From Copromyces sp. CBS 386.78 (lineage: Eukaryota; Ascomycota; Sordariomycetes; Sordariales; Sordariaceae): a stretch of DNA of 64,000 bases. Positions 22,583-34,818 of this stretch are shown here, piece after piece. A program made the translations under genes and the position numbers. The stretch's first letter is position 1. The number at the start of each line of letters is the position of its first letter. The DNA lies in assembly GCA_030685235.1 (NCBI GenBank), contig MU839211.1, positions 61,619-125,618 of the forward strand. The letters run 5' to 3'. The notes under the pieces are model-generated. The model searched no databases and was not told where the DNA came from. It was given only the letters and a program-made list of their open reading frames with translations.

Positions 22583-25500
22583 GATGGATGATGGTCGACG
22601 GGGGCCTGGTCTGGTTGGACTGGGGTGCGACTGGAAGGAGGGGGGAAAAGAGAGAGAGGCGGAGGGTGGGAATGTTATATATACTTTGGAGGCACATCTA
22701 TTATGTGACCCCGTGGGTATGTGGTAGTGGCGGCGGCGATCTGTGTATCCACGCAACTGCCACTTTCTTACCGAAGGCCACGATCACTTGCACATATATT
22801 TTTGGAGTGACAGCTACCAGAACGGGCCACTGGTCGTACGCCGTACAGAAAAAGCGGTAGAGACAGTCTGAGGACTGTGATAGGGGAACGCGTTGTTGAG
22901 CTCCTCCCTGTTTGGGTTAACGTGCTCCCTGCACTTATTGGGCCACTTAACAACCGATTCGGAAGGAATTCGTAGCCTGATGTTCGAAAAAACCGGACAT
23001 GTTACGGTTAGTACATTACACATCCAAACGTCTTCGTTATGCCTTTAAACCCAGCCTGTAGACATTTTCAAGCTGGACAATGAATCTTTCATGTTTTGTG
23101 ATCCCTATGATAGTTTTGCAACGGCCTTTCTTAACCAAAGTGAGGCGTATTGGACTGTCCATGTTCGTGTTTCCGGGCGGTAGATGGAGGGCACAAGCTG
23201 GCAAGGTAACGAGTCAGGAACCAAGCAGAGTGACGACGATCCGCCAGTCGCCGCCATTGACTGGATGTGGTTACTTTGGGAGCGGCCGAGTTGGCGAATA
23301 AGGGCAGGTAGATAGGCCGTCCCTCAGGTCTTTCCCACCAACAAGATCCATGGGATCATCGCGAAAGGGCAGTTGCCTACGGAGTTTTGTCAGCAATTGC
23401 GGATTGTTGGATGCTTGCCGATGCTAGTCGACGCGGATCTGTTGATGGAAAGAGGAAGGTCGAACGCTACGGCGCGTCGGCAACATTTCAAGACCGCTCA
23501 CCACGGGCCGGGAAAGAGCTAGGGTGCCATTAACATTGGCCAATCGCACTAAGGTAGGTACCAGACACGCACCGTTCCTGTCACCGACTCACCGTATGCC
23601 ACCGTATGCCAACCGACCGACGCCCACGCCGCCACGCGCCATACGAGATCGGACTCTTCCCTTATGCAGAGTGCCAAAAGTTACAGTTTATGCAACAGAA
23701 CAATGCTACCATTGGGATGGCCGAAGGCAGGTGTATTTTCTGCGGTCATCCGCGGTCAGTAGCGCCAGAAGACGAAGGTGGTAGCCGGCCCGGGCATGGG
23801 AATGATGGGATGCTGTTGTTGCCGGTGGCAATCTGATCTTGTTGCCTTGTTGACAAACTTCGTGAGGCATCATCTGATGGCGAACAAGATAGGTGAAACG
23901 GTTTGTACGCCGTTGGGCATTTCTGGTGGTGATGACAGGAGGCGCCTCCATCACATTGACTGCCACTGGTGTGCCTCGGCATCTGCTTGGCAAAGCTTAA
24001 CCAGACGGGAAGTTGGAAACAGTCCTGTCTGTCAACTGTCAAAATGTCTTCCAGGTTGTCAATGCAATTCCCCATCGCAGCTTACCATTTCAGCGGGGAA
24101 GAACTTTATTGAAGATGCCATTTTCAACTGGAAGAACATGAAATGTCGAATCTGAGATGTGAACAGGTAGCCATCTCGTCGCGCGCAGTTTGGGGATTGA
24201 AGTCTTTCTTGTTGCCCTGGTGTTTGCTCGCTGTTGACGGTAACTCACAGAGGAAGGAACATCTTCATGTCCCTGGCAATATTCTGTACGACATGTCTTT
24301 CCATACAATACGCGCCGACGCGATGGATGGAATGACATGCCAACGAACCGCAGTGTTGACCGACGTGCCCCACTTTGGTGATGATTGACCTTCCTCTTGA
24401 GGACATGGTTCTCCGCGTCTCTTTTTTTTCCGATTCTCACACGATTTGGCTCTTTTTGCAAAATCGAATCGTCATGGTATCGATGGCGCAAGAGAGACTA
24501 TTTATTGTATGGGATAATGGGAAAGGCGGAATTGCCCAAACAGATTCGGTGCCGCTGCCGATAAAAGATGGAGACTAAAAAGAAAGACGAAGGGAGAAGG
24601 TGAGAAGGAGGAAGTTCGGAGAGTCGGCATCATTCCGTGTGTACTGTGTCTAGATGAAACCGCCATCACCCAAAGCTAGGTAGGTAGGAGTCGTTCTTGT
24701 CCTTCATTTATAAATTGCTTCCTCGCCCCTTTGCCTCCTCCTCCTCACTTTTCGAGCTGAGTAGATGTGGTGTAACGGCCATATTTCACTTGGTGATGGT
24801 AACGATCTCTTGGAGTCTTGGGTGTGGTGTGGCTTGGCTGCTTGGCTTGCTTTGCCTTCTTGCTTGGCGGTCAGGGACGGGACTCCCGTCAGGGTTCGGT
24901 GGCTGCTGTGGCGCGAGCGAGAATAGTGTCGCAAACTCCAAACATCAAGCAAGAAATGGTTTGTTTTGTCCAGCTAATGCTCGAGATTATTTTCAACGGT
25001 CGTCGGCAAACCAATGTGATTTCGGTTTCAAGGTCCGGTCGGAGAGTTATTTTTGTGCTCCTCGGACCTCGACCGTCGACGGGATCGGATGGGATGGGGT
25101 GATGCTCTCCGGGCCGCCCGGGCTCGGCGGTGTCTTCCAGGGGACCAGGCCCACCCCGCCCACAGTGGACCACCATGGCTTGCGAACGGTCCGGAACCTA
25201 GGTACCCTACCGGGTCTTTCGGCAGCGGCCCTGGATTGGATCTCGCTTCCCTCCGGAGCGCGGTCGCCTCTCCGAATCAGTCCACCGCCGTCTCCGTCTG
25301 GGCTATAGCAGCCTTCACCGTCCACGGACGGTCTGATGCGCACGGCTGAGAATGGGCACAGGGAAATTTTGCGACGAAAAAAAGGACCGAGGCAACAGGG
25401 CCGGGAACTGCCTGTCAGTCCTCAATTCCTCATCTACCACGCCGTAGGGAACCGGCAGGGCACTTCCCTGCATCTGGATGTTCTCAACAACAGCAGAAGT

Positions 25501-28225
25501 GGAAATCAGACACTGTCGCGGCCGCGCTTCTTGGCAGGCACGAAACAACAACGACGCCGGCAGCCGAAAGGAAGTAAGTGGAAGGGGACGCTGCTCACGA
25601 GAGACTGGACTGGTTCATCCATCGTTCATGTGAGGGCGCGGGCCTGGTGGGCTGTTAACAGGGCCTGTACTGTACGACGCCAGGGAGATGAAGATAATCA
25701 GCTTTGGTTCATCTTGCTCCTCACTGACGATGGGGACTGGGGAGATTGAACTCTGGGCCGGTCCAGGGGTGGAAGGGTGCACACAGCACACAGGCTTAGG
25801 CGTGGTAGGTCCAGTGGCTATCCATTCGTGGCGTCTGATTGGCACACACACTGGCATGGTGCTTTGTGGTCTGTGTGCCACAGCAGTTTCTATCGTGGGC
25901 AGAAGACCATGCCGCCCGTTGTGATGGTTGATGGATGGCTGATGGTAGGTGGTGATGATACTTGCACCTGGTCTTAGGTTTCATTTTGTCCCACGTTGAC
26001 AAGCCAACTGACCTGCAGCAGGAATATAGGCATGTGCTCACTTGCAGATTGAAATAGGAACTGATTGGACCATGGGAGTACGTACAGAAGTCAGGTCCCG
26101 AGTTGCCAGTGGTGGAAATTTGGTAACACTCTTCTTTAAGGTACTTTGCTCTGGTTGTTCATCTCAGCTTCCTCTGGGATTCAAGATCTCCGTCGGACAT
26201 GCAATCCGTCCTGCTGCCTGCTGCTGTTGACCTGCTTGACCTGGTTTACCGTTGACCGCGACGGGTATTTCACCGGATGGATGTTTACCTGGCTCACCTC
26301 ACATCACACACCACCAACTGAACCAAACTTCCAAAACCAAGGGATGGGAGAAAGAGACCGAAATGGTCCGTGCACAATCACCCCCAACCTGGCAAGACAC
26401 CGCTCACAGTCTCCGGTGAGGGCAGACCGAAAAGGGATGATAATGTACCATCTTTCGAGCTTATCTCCAAAAAAAAAAGGATTGAGAAGAGATTAGAAGA
26501 GCCGACAGTTAATCTGCTACCCGAACCCTTTTCTACCGTTCGGCTGTTATGAATGTAGTTATTTTCGGTTCCTTGGACATTCTTGGCGACTTGGCTTCTT
26601 TTTCTCCCCTGAGACGGTACTTACCGTATCAAAGAGAGATTATGTAAATGCATGGACAGACAAGCATCGGATCCGAACAACAACACCACTGCTAGAGGGA
26701 TGAATGCAGCATCATGACTGAGAGAGAAAGAAAAAGAGTTCCGGGTCCGGTCCTCTTCAAGAAGAAGGGGAGAAAAGCCAAAGAGAGGAAGATCCTTGCT
26801 AACAGCATTGAATCTGGAACCCCCAATTTCTGCGAAGAAAGCCGGGACCAGCACTCTATATTTTTAAATTTGGCTTCTCCACCCGCTGCATCCACTCGCA
26901 TCGTCTCGTCGGGTCTTGGACCCTAGGAAAACAACTCCAAATCATCTATCATCAATCTGGTACATTTTGTACGCATCTGGCAGCGCCGTAAAGTCGTGCC
27001 GGGACGGCTTCCGGCAGTCGTTAGTAGCCACGATGGACACCATGTAATGGAATTAAACGTGGTTTCTCGGTGTTTTACCTCCCATGTGTTGCTTGCCTTG
27101 CCGGGTCCGTCATGTCAGAATTGCGCGGGACCTGACTGTTCTGTTGTCTTGATGGGCTGTTTTGAGTTTGGTTGACTGCGTCGTGTCTTGGGATAAGGGA
27201 TGGAGAGTCTTGTCTGGACTCCATCCCAGAATTCGATTGTTTTCCTTGACCCATCTCTTTCCCCCCATTTCTCCTCCAAAGCCCTCAGTGCTCCGGGGTC
27301 TGACCCGACTTCCATCTCTCTTTGTCCTTCTTTCTTTCTTTCTCTCCTTTCCGTTCGGCCTTCCTCGTCCCTCGTTCCATTGTTTGCGCTCTGCCGTGTC
27401 CGGGGGTCTAGATCAAACCTCTAGTCATACATACCGGAGCGGTACCTCTACTGCTATTTGCAACCACACATTCGCTCACTACCACTCACACGTCCCGTCA
27501 TTCGTTATCCCGTCTCTTTTTTGCTTCTTTTTCGTCTTGACAATTCCGAGATACCGCACCGCACACCGCACAACGATCGATAACGCAGTACGTCCTCACT
27601 TCTTGGTCGTACACTGTATACCGGCCAGCAGGTACCATCATCATCACGGCATCATCGTCGTCGTCTAACTCGCTCCAGAGGTGCAGCAACTCCCCAGTAT
27701 TGTGCAGTGCCTAGAGCCCCTAAAGCACTTCAAGCAGGCAAAGACCCACATTATTACATCCCACTTTCCAGCAATCTGGTCTCTTTGGCACTGCGAATCT
27801 CGATATCGACGCCGCCATTCGCTTCCAGCTTTCAAGGCCCCCTACTGCGTGCCTCATCACACAGAAAAATCGGAGACCTTGTTCTGGACATCCTCAGCTG
27901 AGATCGCAGAGTCTTGGTGAGAATTTTGCAACTTCCAGCCTGACAGGGAAGAATTGCCAACTCCACAGTATCTGCATTGAGGAGACATATTTGAAGTCTT
28001 AGTCCCAGTATGAACTAGACAGACTCCCCCTCTCTTGGATCTAGGTCATCATCACCAGACTGTTCGATGCTGCTGCTGTCCCTCACAAGCTGAAGAGAGA
28101 AAAAGAGAGGCATGCCCACCAAGTCTGACCTACCGGTACCACATGACTGCCGCCTGACCTATTGCGTGACATCACAATAGGATATAAGAAGCAAAACACT
28201 TTGCCAACAACCATCATCGACCAAC
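22583..28225. other. 5.6-kb gene-poor region between divergent genes
   Basis: Begins with the sedolisin promoter and ends with the long leader of the gene at 28226, which has pyrimidine-rich tracts at 27240-27380 and 27490-27540. Open frames in between lack family motifs and show no coding bias. I see no RNA gene or repeat; a non-coding transcript cannot be ruled out. Confidence 0.45.
22675..22684 (-). promoter_or_regulatory. TATA box of the sedolisin gene
   Basis: TATATATAA on the minus strand about 95 bp before the ATG at 22582, in an otherwise GC-rich leader. Confidence 0.6.
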
Positions 28226-31200
28226 ATGGCCGCCAACTACAGCGCCCTGGGCCAAGGCGTGGGTGACGACATGCAAGACTCGTTGGGCTATCATGATGTG
28301 GATGGGTCGACGAGTAAACATGTCGAAACCCCAACAACATCAACTTTGGAAAATAATACTCCGACTACTACAACTACAACAACAACAACTCCGAGTGTCG
28401 AGGTCCAGCAGGTATTATCTCCAGCGCAGTCTCCCAGGTGTCCAGCGTTGTCGCACTCCACCGCCACCGTCAGCACGGCGACGCCAGTAACCATGGCCAC
28501 GACACCGTCTCCGTCCGCCGGTTTGTCACTGGCCGATCACACCTTTGCTCGGCCGGGCGAAAAGACAGTTCCTGGCGATCATGATGGAAATCATGGAAAT
28601 CAACAACTGGGCCTAGAAAGGGATCCTCCAGCTCGGCTGTTGAGCCCGGCGGGAATCATCAGGCGCGCCAGCAGCACGAGCAGCGTCAGATCGGCCGGGT
28701 CCAGCGCTAGCAATACTCCGTTAACCGCTGGAGCTCAGGCCCTCCTTCCACCCCCAGGCGCACCTGCCATCCCGGCACTCGCAGAGCTGGCAGCACGCGG
28801 CGCAACCACGGTCAGCTACATGGTCCAATCTTACGAGGCGCTACGAGCAGCCAGGATTGCCGCCGGATACGATCTGGTGCAGGTGTCGTCCAAGGCGAGT
28901 GGGCTCAGTGGAGGACCATCACCGTCGCCGTCGCCGTCGCCGTCCGTGTCCCGATCCTCGTCCATTGTCCAAATCCCCAATCAACTGGGCGATAACACCG
29001 ACACCGACAACACGCGATCGACAGACAATACAAATAAAGTTGGCTGCGAGAACTCGGGCGACCTGGGGGCGGCCGCTAACAAGGCCCAATACGACATTAA
29101 CAATCCCAGTCCCGATAACGAGCGTAACCAACTTCGGCCTGTGCCGCAACCCACAGCCGCCGTCGCGACAGGGGATCATTCCTTTTCACGATCAACCAAA
29201 GACAACCAACACGACATTTCCACCCCTTTAAATACCTTTTCGCTGCCTCCGCCACCGTCCGCGACTGCAACAACCACCGCTACCGCCAACACGACCGTTG
29301 TCCGACCAACGCCCGAGAGCCCAAAGAGCCCCAAAACACAGCGATCGCGCAGCTCGACAGTAGCGCTCCAACAGACTCCGTCGCCGCCGAGAACAGCCTC
29401 GACCGCCAGCATCCCCCTGAGCCACCCTACCCCAGACACTAGCAAGCGATCGCGATCAGGTGCCTACGTTGGTAATATCGCTGCCCTCGAGGCCACCGCC
29501 GAACGGTTTTCTTTGACCAGTTCGATTGAGGAGGCCATTCGAAACGAACACAACGAGCTCAAGCGCAGTGACAGCCGCCGATCGGCTATCCTACAGGCGA
29601 CCAGCCCGAAGAACAAGTCGCCAACCTCAGACGCCGGATCGTCCCCCAATCGCCCACGAGTATCGACGAGCAGGACCAATTCCATTCGGGCATTGAACTC
29701 TGCCGCGCGCTTGGGAGGCTACTCGCCTGGAGGTTATGTTATGACGCCCAATCACTCTTTGTCGGGCGGCGCTCGCTCCGGAAGCAAGTCGGGGTCCACT
29801 GGGGAGTTGTCGCCCAAGTCTCCGCCAGTGGAGAATACAAACGCCCAGAATCCCGATTTCATTGAAGCCGGTACTGGAGAAGAGTTCCCGTTCGCTCGCC
29901 ATGGACCAGGAAAGAGTTCGGTCAGGGAGGCCTCAAAGAGACTTTCTCTTGCACAGATCGCCGAGTTGGACCACCCAATGACGATTACCCAGGATGCCAT
30001 TGACGAGGCAGACCGTGCTGCGGCCACCGGGGCGGGCCTTCAGGATGACGACGAAGCCATCACAGCCCGTGCCCATCAGCAAATCGAGCCGCAGTATGCA
30101 GATGAGATGGATGACGTGGACCTCAATGGACCAAGCGACCCAGCACAACAGCCAATGCTTGACCATGGATTCTTTGACCAGCCCACTCCCCGGCTACAAC
30201 TTCACCAACCGGTCGACTACGTGCCCTACAATGCTCATCCGCAATACGACGGCAGGCCATTTACCTCCGAGTCCCGCAACACCTTCCAGCAAGCACACGA
30301 TGCATTTGGTGATTTCGATGGCGTCCACTGCGATCCAGATGTAGATAACTTTGCCGGGCTCCCGCAGCCAGCAGAGCCGGCTCCTCAGCCAAGGAGGCGT
30401 CGCGAGACATTGCAACAACGACCAAAGTCTTACTTTGACCCTTCCACCGGCCAGGAGATGCTTTACTACCCGGCGCCAGTTCCCGCGATGCTCAACCTAC
30501 CGCCGAAGCTGGGTAAGAACACCAAGGCTGCTGGTGCCCGGAACATGCGTAGGTCTCAGGTTCTGAGCGTTATGATGCAGTCGTCAGTTTATGGTGGAAG
30601 CCGAGACAACTTGCCAATGATGGCAGGGGGCGCGGGCGGCGCACCACCTCAGCTTCCCCAAATTGATGGCTTGCCGTATGCGGACGGACCGGCTGAGACA
30701 GGCACAGTCCCAGCGCAGCCAGAGCGGGAAATTCGCCGACCGCAACGATTGACCGAGACCGACAAGCGCAAGTCGCGCGCCACTATGCTCAACGGTCTGC
30801 CACCGCAGCTCCGCGCCAGTGCCTTTTTCGACTTGCCGACAACTATTACTACGCCTCACATCGAGCTGAAGGATGGGTCTGCCACGGCGACGTTGGATAC
30901 CATTTTGGATGCCTCGGCTACAGCACCCGTCAGCGCGTTCACGGATCACGCTTTTGCTGGAAAGTTGGGCACCGAGGTGTATGGTGCTGAGAGGAAGAGG
31001 ATCAAGAAGTCGGTTACCGCTGATGAAATTCCAACGGCTCCCGCCAAGACTCGCAAGAAGCTGGTCAAGAGGAACTCGAGCAGTAATCTGCTTGATGTCA
31101 AGGCCAACAAAGATAGTGATGAGGATGAGGGGTGGACGAGCGTTGGTCTTGATGCCGACGATGCTGGGCCAAGCAGTCGGCGATCTCCCGAGATGGGCCA

Positions 31201-32971
31201 GCACACTGGCCAGCACACACCCAACCCCCAGGATGAGGAAGAGGAGGAGGAATTTGCCGATGGAGAGCCAGTGTTCAACGGCCCGCCAACAACACTTTTG
31301 GCCGAGTTGCAGATGCGCAAGCAAAAGAACAAGATGATGATGCGTCCCGCAGGATCCATCAACCCTCACGGGTTGCACGCCACTTTGCTCGAGCTCAACG
31401 CCGTGGCCGAGGTGGAACGCAAACAACGTATTCACAAGCGTGTCAACCTTGCCTGGGAGGATCCTGCCCAGAACCCCACACCAGAGTCCGACGATGAAGA
31501 TGTCCCTCTTGGCATGCTTTACGCGGCCAAGGCTGTGGGCGCCAAGGATCCTCACTCAACCGATATTGCCATCCTCATGAGCGAGGTTAACCGCCCTCTC
31601 GGCTTGATGGAGCGTCGTGAACTGGAAGAGAATGAGCCGCTCAGCCAGCGTCGCAATAGGCTCAGGGGCAGCACAAGTCAACCGCACATGTCTCTGGACC
31701 AGATGCAGAAGCGCATGTCGCACATGACCCTGACTCCCCTCGGTGGTCCCAACGCCCTCGGCAACCGCTCGCAATCTAGACTGACCCTGCCTTTGCAGCG
31801 CGGTTCGGCAAACGGTTCCGGCCCAGCATCTGTGGCGGGTGGTCTCGAAGCAGAAGGCAGCGATGCCGAAGGTGAAGGTGAGACCCTCGCGGCTCGCAAG
31901 GCCCGTCTAGCAGCCGAGAACCCTCTCCCCCGTACCCGTCCCGTCAGCGCCGGCTTCTCTTCGGAACTCCTCAGTGAGCTCGGCTTCGACGCCAACGAAG
32001 AGAACCGCCCGACGTCCAAGGACTCCAAAGGGAAAGATGTCCCCGAAGAAGAAGAGACCCTCGGCCAGCGACGCAAGAGACTTCAAGCCGAGCGCGAGGC
32101 TCGCGAGCGGGAAATGGCCGCCGGTGCTCTCGCCGGCACTACTCCTCAACTCGCCGTTCCCCAAACTCAAGTGCGTGACCGCCGTGACTCGGCCACTCTA
32201 ATCCCCTTCGACCCCAGCGCCAACGGCAGTAGTTCCCGCCTCTCCAACATCATCCCATTCGACCCTAACGCTGCCAACAACGCCCGTCTCTCCCGCCGTC
32301 TTTCTTTGTCAGACGTCCTAAACGCGCACCCCGTCGACTCTGCTGCCCTCGGCAACATCAACCCAATCGAACAAGACCGTCTCCGCCGCGAAGCCGAAGG
32401 TCTCCGTCAACAGCGCGCGCAGGAAGCCAAGATGGCTGCGATCCGCGCACAGATGCCACAACAGCTTGCTCAACCTGCTATCGGCGCGAGGACGGGTGGG
32501 TTCATGGGCGGCATGTATAACGGTGGTGGTGTCGGTAACCGGAGCAATCCTGCCCTTGGCCAGGGACTAGGGATAGGGTTTGATCCCAACGCTAATGCTA
32601 TCCAGCCGCGGGGACTGCTGGCACAGCAGGAACTTATGGAACGGCCTATGCAGAAGAGGGCTAGTACCATGACTGTTGGTTTGCCTACTATGGCCGGCGT
32701 TGGGGCCGGTGCGCAGTATGGAATGGGAGGCGGTTATATCCAGCCGCCGCAGCAGTATGGCGCTTATGGTCAGCCGGTGAACATGCCCATGGCTATGGCT
32801 CCGATGCAGATGAACATGGGTATGCCAATGGGTGCCGCGGTATCGAGCTATGGTGCTTATGGCGCGCCGATGCAATTCCAGGCGGGGCAGGGACAGATGG
32901 GGGTGGTGCAACAGCCGGGGCCTGGGGGCGTGGATATGGTTGAGAGGTGGAGGCAGAGTGTTATGCCGTGA
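28226..32971 (+). CDS. Large disordered protein of unknown function (1581 aa)
   Basis: Single open frame without introns, starting at the first ATG after an AC-rich leader (CCAACATGGCC). The N-terminal 500 residues are Ser/Thr/Pro-rich and low-complexity. More ordered-looking blocks are EASKRLSLAQIAELDHP (~570), LLAELQMRKQKNKMMM (~1025), HATLLELNAVAEVERKQRIHK (~1055), and PLGMLYAAKAVGAKDPHSTD (~1095). Between about 1130 and 1300 a short motif recurs three times: EPLSQRRNRL, ETLAARKARL and ETLGQRRKRL. The tail (from ~1400) is Gly/Met/Gln-rich with repeated YGAYG, and ends ERWRQSVMP. No membrane segment or signal peptide. I recognise it as the type of conserved, disordered protein found across filamentous ascomycetes but cannot name it. 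A scaffold or cytoskeletal role is possible but unsupported. Confidence 0.85.
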   Translation: MAANYSALGQGVGDDMQDSLGYHDVDGSTSKHVETPTTSTLENNTPTTTTTTTTTPSVEVQQVLSPAQSPRCPALSHSTATVSTATPVTMATTPSPSAGLSLADHTFARPGEKTVPGDHDGNHGNQQLGLERDPPARLLSPAGIIRRASSTSSVRSAGSSASNTPLTAGAQALLPPPGAPAIPALAELAARGATTVSYMVQSYEALRAARIAAGYDLVQVSSKASGLSGGPSPSPSPSPSVSRSSSIVQIPNQLGDNTDTDNTRSTDNTNKVGCENSGDLGAAANKAQYDINNPSPDNERNQLRPVPQPTAAVATGDHSFSRSTKDNQHDISTPLNTFSLPPPPSATATTTATANTTVVRPTPESPKSPKTQRSRSSTVALQQTPSPPRTASTASIPLSHPTPDTSKRSRSGAYVGNIAALEATAERFSLTSSIEEAIRNEHNELKRSDSRRSAILQATSPKNKSPTSDAGSSPNRPRVSTSRTNSIRALNSAARLGGYSPGGYVMTPNHSLSGGARSGSKSGSTGELSPKSPPVENTNAQNPDFIEAGTGEEFPFARHGPGKSSVREASKRLSLAQIAELDHPMTITQDAIDEADRAAATGAGLQDDDEAITARAHQQIEPQYADEMDDVDLNGPSDPAQQPMLDHGFFDQPTPRLQLHQPVDYVPYNAHPQYDGRPFTSESRNTFQQAHDAFGDFDGVHCDPDVDNFAGLPQPAEPAPQPRRRRETLQQRPKSYFDPSTGQEMLYYPAPVPAMLNLPPKLGKNTKAAGARNMRRSQVLSVMMQSSVYGGSRDNLPMMAGGAGGAPPQLPQIDGLPYADGPAETGTVPAQPEREIRRPQRLTETDKRKSRATMLNGLPPQLRASAFFDLPTTITTPHIELKDGSATATLDTILDASATAPVSAFTDHAFAGKLGTEVYGAERKRIKKSVTADEIPTAPAKTRKKLVKRNSSSNLLDVKANKDSDEDEGWTSVGLDADDAGPSSRRSPEMGQHTGQHTPNPQDEEEEEEFADGEPVFNGPPTTLLAELQMRKQKNKMMMRPAGSINPHGLHATLLELNAVAEVERKQRIHKRVNLAWEDPAQNPTPESDDEDVPLGMLYAAKAVGAKDPHSTDIAILMSEVNRPLGLMERRELEENEPLSQRRNRLRGSTSQPHMSLDQMQKRMSHMTLTPLGGPNALGNRSQSRLTLPLQRGSANGSGPASVAGGLEAEGSDAEGEGETLAARKARLAAENPLPRTRPVSAGFSSELLSELGFDANEENRPTSKDSKGKDVPEEEETLGQRRKRLQAEREAREREMAAGALAGTTPQLAVPQTQVRDRRDSATLIPFDPSANGSSSRLSNIIPFDPNAANNARLSRRLSLSDVLNAHPVDSAALGNINPIEQDRLRREAEGLRQQRAQEAKMAAIRAQMPQQLAQPAIGARTGGFMGGMYNGGGVGNRSNPALGQGLGIGFDPNANAIQPRGLLAQQELMERPMQKRASTMTVGLPTMAGVGAGAQYGMGGGYIQPPQQYGAYGQPVNMPMAMAPMQMNMGMPMGAAVSSYGAYGAPMQFQAGQGQMGVVQQPGPGGVDMVERWRQSVMP

Positions 32972-34497
32972 TTTTCTTTTTCGTCAGGTCTTTTTCTGAC
33001 TACACTATCGCATCGCATTGGAAATGAGCGGGAAGATTCGGAAGACAAAACTGTCGTTCTTGCATAGTATATAACTTATCTGCCAGCTATTAACCTACCT
33101 ACCTGCCCTCAGGTTGGGGTTTGGCTCTTCTCATTGGCTTCTTTACAAAAAGACCTTCGCTTCTCGGTAAAATACCTTACAACAAGCTGTCGTTATGCAT
33201 ATATTACCCATCACATAGTATAGTTGTAGTAGTTAAAACTTGGGGATGAGATGGAAGAGATGATAGCGGAGAAAAGCGGTCGTTTTATTTGCATATACAG
33301 AGATAGATGGCGGAGGAAGGGTGACGAGTCATGGGATGTAAGCGAAGAGAATAAAAGCAGATATTGAAGAATGTGTTCAAAGGAACAAGTATTGATCTCC
33401 GTGGATATGAATGGTCCAAAGTCGGTTCTCGTCAGTTACATACATACATACATCATATCGCCCCAAGTGATACAAGGACCTACATACCTACCTAGGTAGT
33501 GTAATGCGAAAATATAAAGTTCCGTCTACGGCATTCATTTGGTGGTATATACCTTACTTATCCTTTGTTAAATAACTTCGAGTAAATCGGCTAAGGCAGA
33601 AAGAGGGGAAAGAACACTGGAATGTGAATGTGATGCGTTTACTTGTCTCGTCAATCATGGTAGAACATACCGTACTTGAATACACGAAATACATGACATG
33701 AATAAGAAACTAGGAACATACGACTTGATCAATAATGAAAAGACAGAATGATGATGTCCTGTGTCGCTTGATATTTATCTTTGCTGTGTCGAGTAACTAC
33801 CGATCGAACAAAGGATGTTTGTTTGTTTGTTGAAGGCGAGTATCGTGAAGTTGTTCCGTGATCCTGGTTTGGATTTGTTGGAGGTCGTTAGTGTTATTCG
33901 ATCGAGTGTTGGCTAGGTACGTAGAACAAAACCTTGAATACTGACTGATAGCGAACATCAATGAATACGAAGTAAGACCGAATAGAGAGATGACAATAGA
34001 AAGCACAACTTCTTTGGGTGATGTTGACATATCTCTATTTTACTGAGTCTTCTAACTGCTAGGCTACCTAGTAGATCATGAATTATTTTTGTGTGTTCTC
34101 TGTCTCCCATGTCCTCTAAAGGCAATCACCACTGTCCACTGTTACTCTCGAGTTGACTGACCCAAGGCAGAACAAAATGATAAGAACACTTGAATTCCCA
34201 CAAACCGGAACAACAAATGACAAACTCTGATCACGTTTCATATGCATTATCAAGAAAATCCAAGCCAGATAGATGGATGTCTCTGAGCAATGTTGACATA
34301 TCTCTATTTTACCGAGTAACTGGTTCACCCAATAGTTACTCAAAGTCCCCTTTTTACAAGAACCAGAATTGAAAACAAAAAAAGACACGATTAATAACTC
34401 CTTAACCCCAAGGATGCGAAAACCTGTACGGGATATGTGACAACTGACGTGACGACAGACAACAATTGGCCAAGGCCCACCACCAGCATTTTACGTA
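32972..34497. other. Intergenic, 3' regions
   Basis: AT-richer convergent 3' flanks of the large disordered protein gene and the Utp12 gene. It contains (TACA)n near 33436-33450 and a 28-bp direct repeat (34021-34048 and 34290-34317). No gene supported. Confidence 0.5.
34021..34317. repeat. 28-bp direct repeat pair
   Basis: 34021-34048 and 34290-34317 match at 27 of 28 positions (ATGTTGACATATCTCTATTT...). Flanks are unrelated and no element lies between them. Confidence 0.7.
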
Positions 34498-34818
34498 TCA
34501 CTCCTTCATCGCTCTAGCCACATCCTGACGCCAGCGTCCCACCCGTCTGCGCCTTTCCTCTTCTTCCAATTTCCTCATTTGTCTCTGTTGAGGGGTTTCG
34601 GCTTGCTACTCCTGCTCCTCCTCTTGACGTTGTTGAGGCTGCTTTTGTTGTTGAGACGTGGGCTTGGCGGCGGCGCGACCATCCTCTTCGACCTTGTCAG
34701 CAGGACGAGCCTCCCTCTTCTTCCTCTTTGCTGCGAATTCCGCTGGCAATGACGTCTTCTGCATCTTGGCTGGCGGTCGTGGCGCCTGGTCCTCGTCCTC
34801 CTCCTCAGAGGAATCCTC
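34498..34818 (-). pseudogene. In-frame coding-like extension of the Utp12 gene, split by amber codons
   Basis: Reading on in the same frame past the TAG at 34819-34821 gives 67 codons (EDSSEEEDEDQAPRPPAKMQ...), a TAG at 34606-34608, then 35 more codons ending WRQDVARAMKE and TGA at 34498-34500. The extension repeats the end of the main protein: PPAKMQKTS and EFAAKRK match PPAKVQKTS and KFAKRK. It is Glu/Lys/Arg-rich like the gene, and frame-consistent for about 100 codons. It may be a former C-terminus lost to two CAG-to-TAG changes, a read-through product, or an exon joined by splicing that I cannot see. Confidence 0.55.

Noticed and set aside
24697..25308. 203-codon frame with two hydrophobic stretches
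   Set aside because: Hydrophobic parts come from repeated TGGCTTG-type words; no family resemblance and no leader features.
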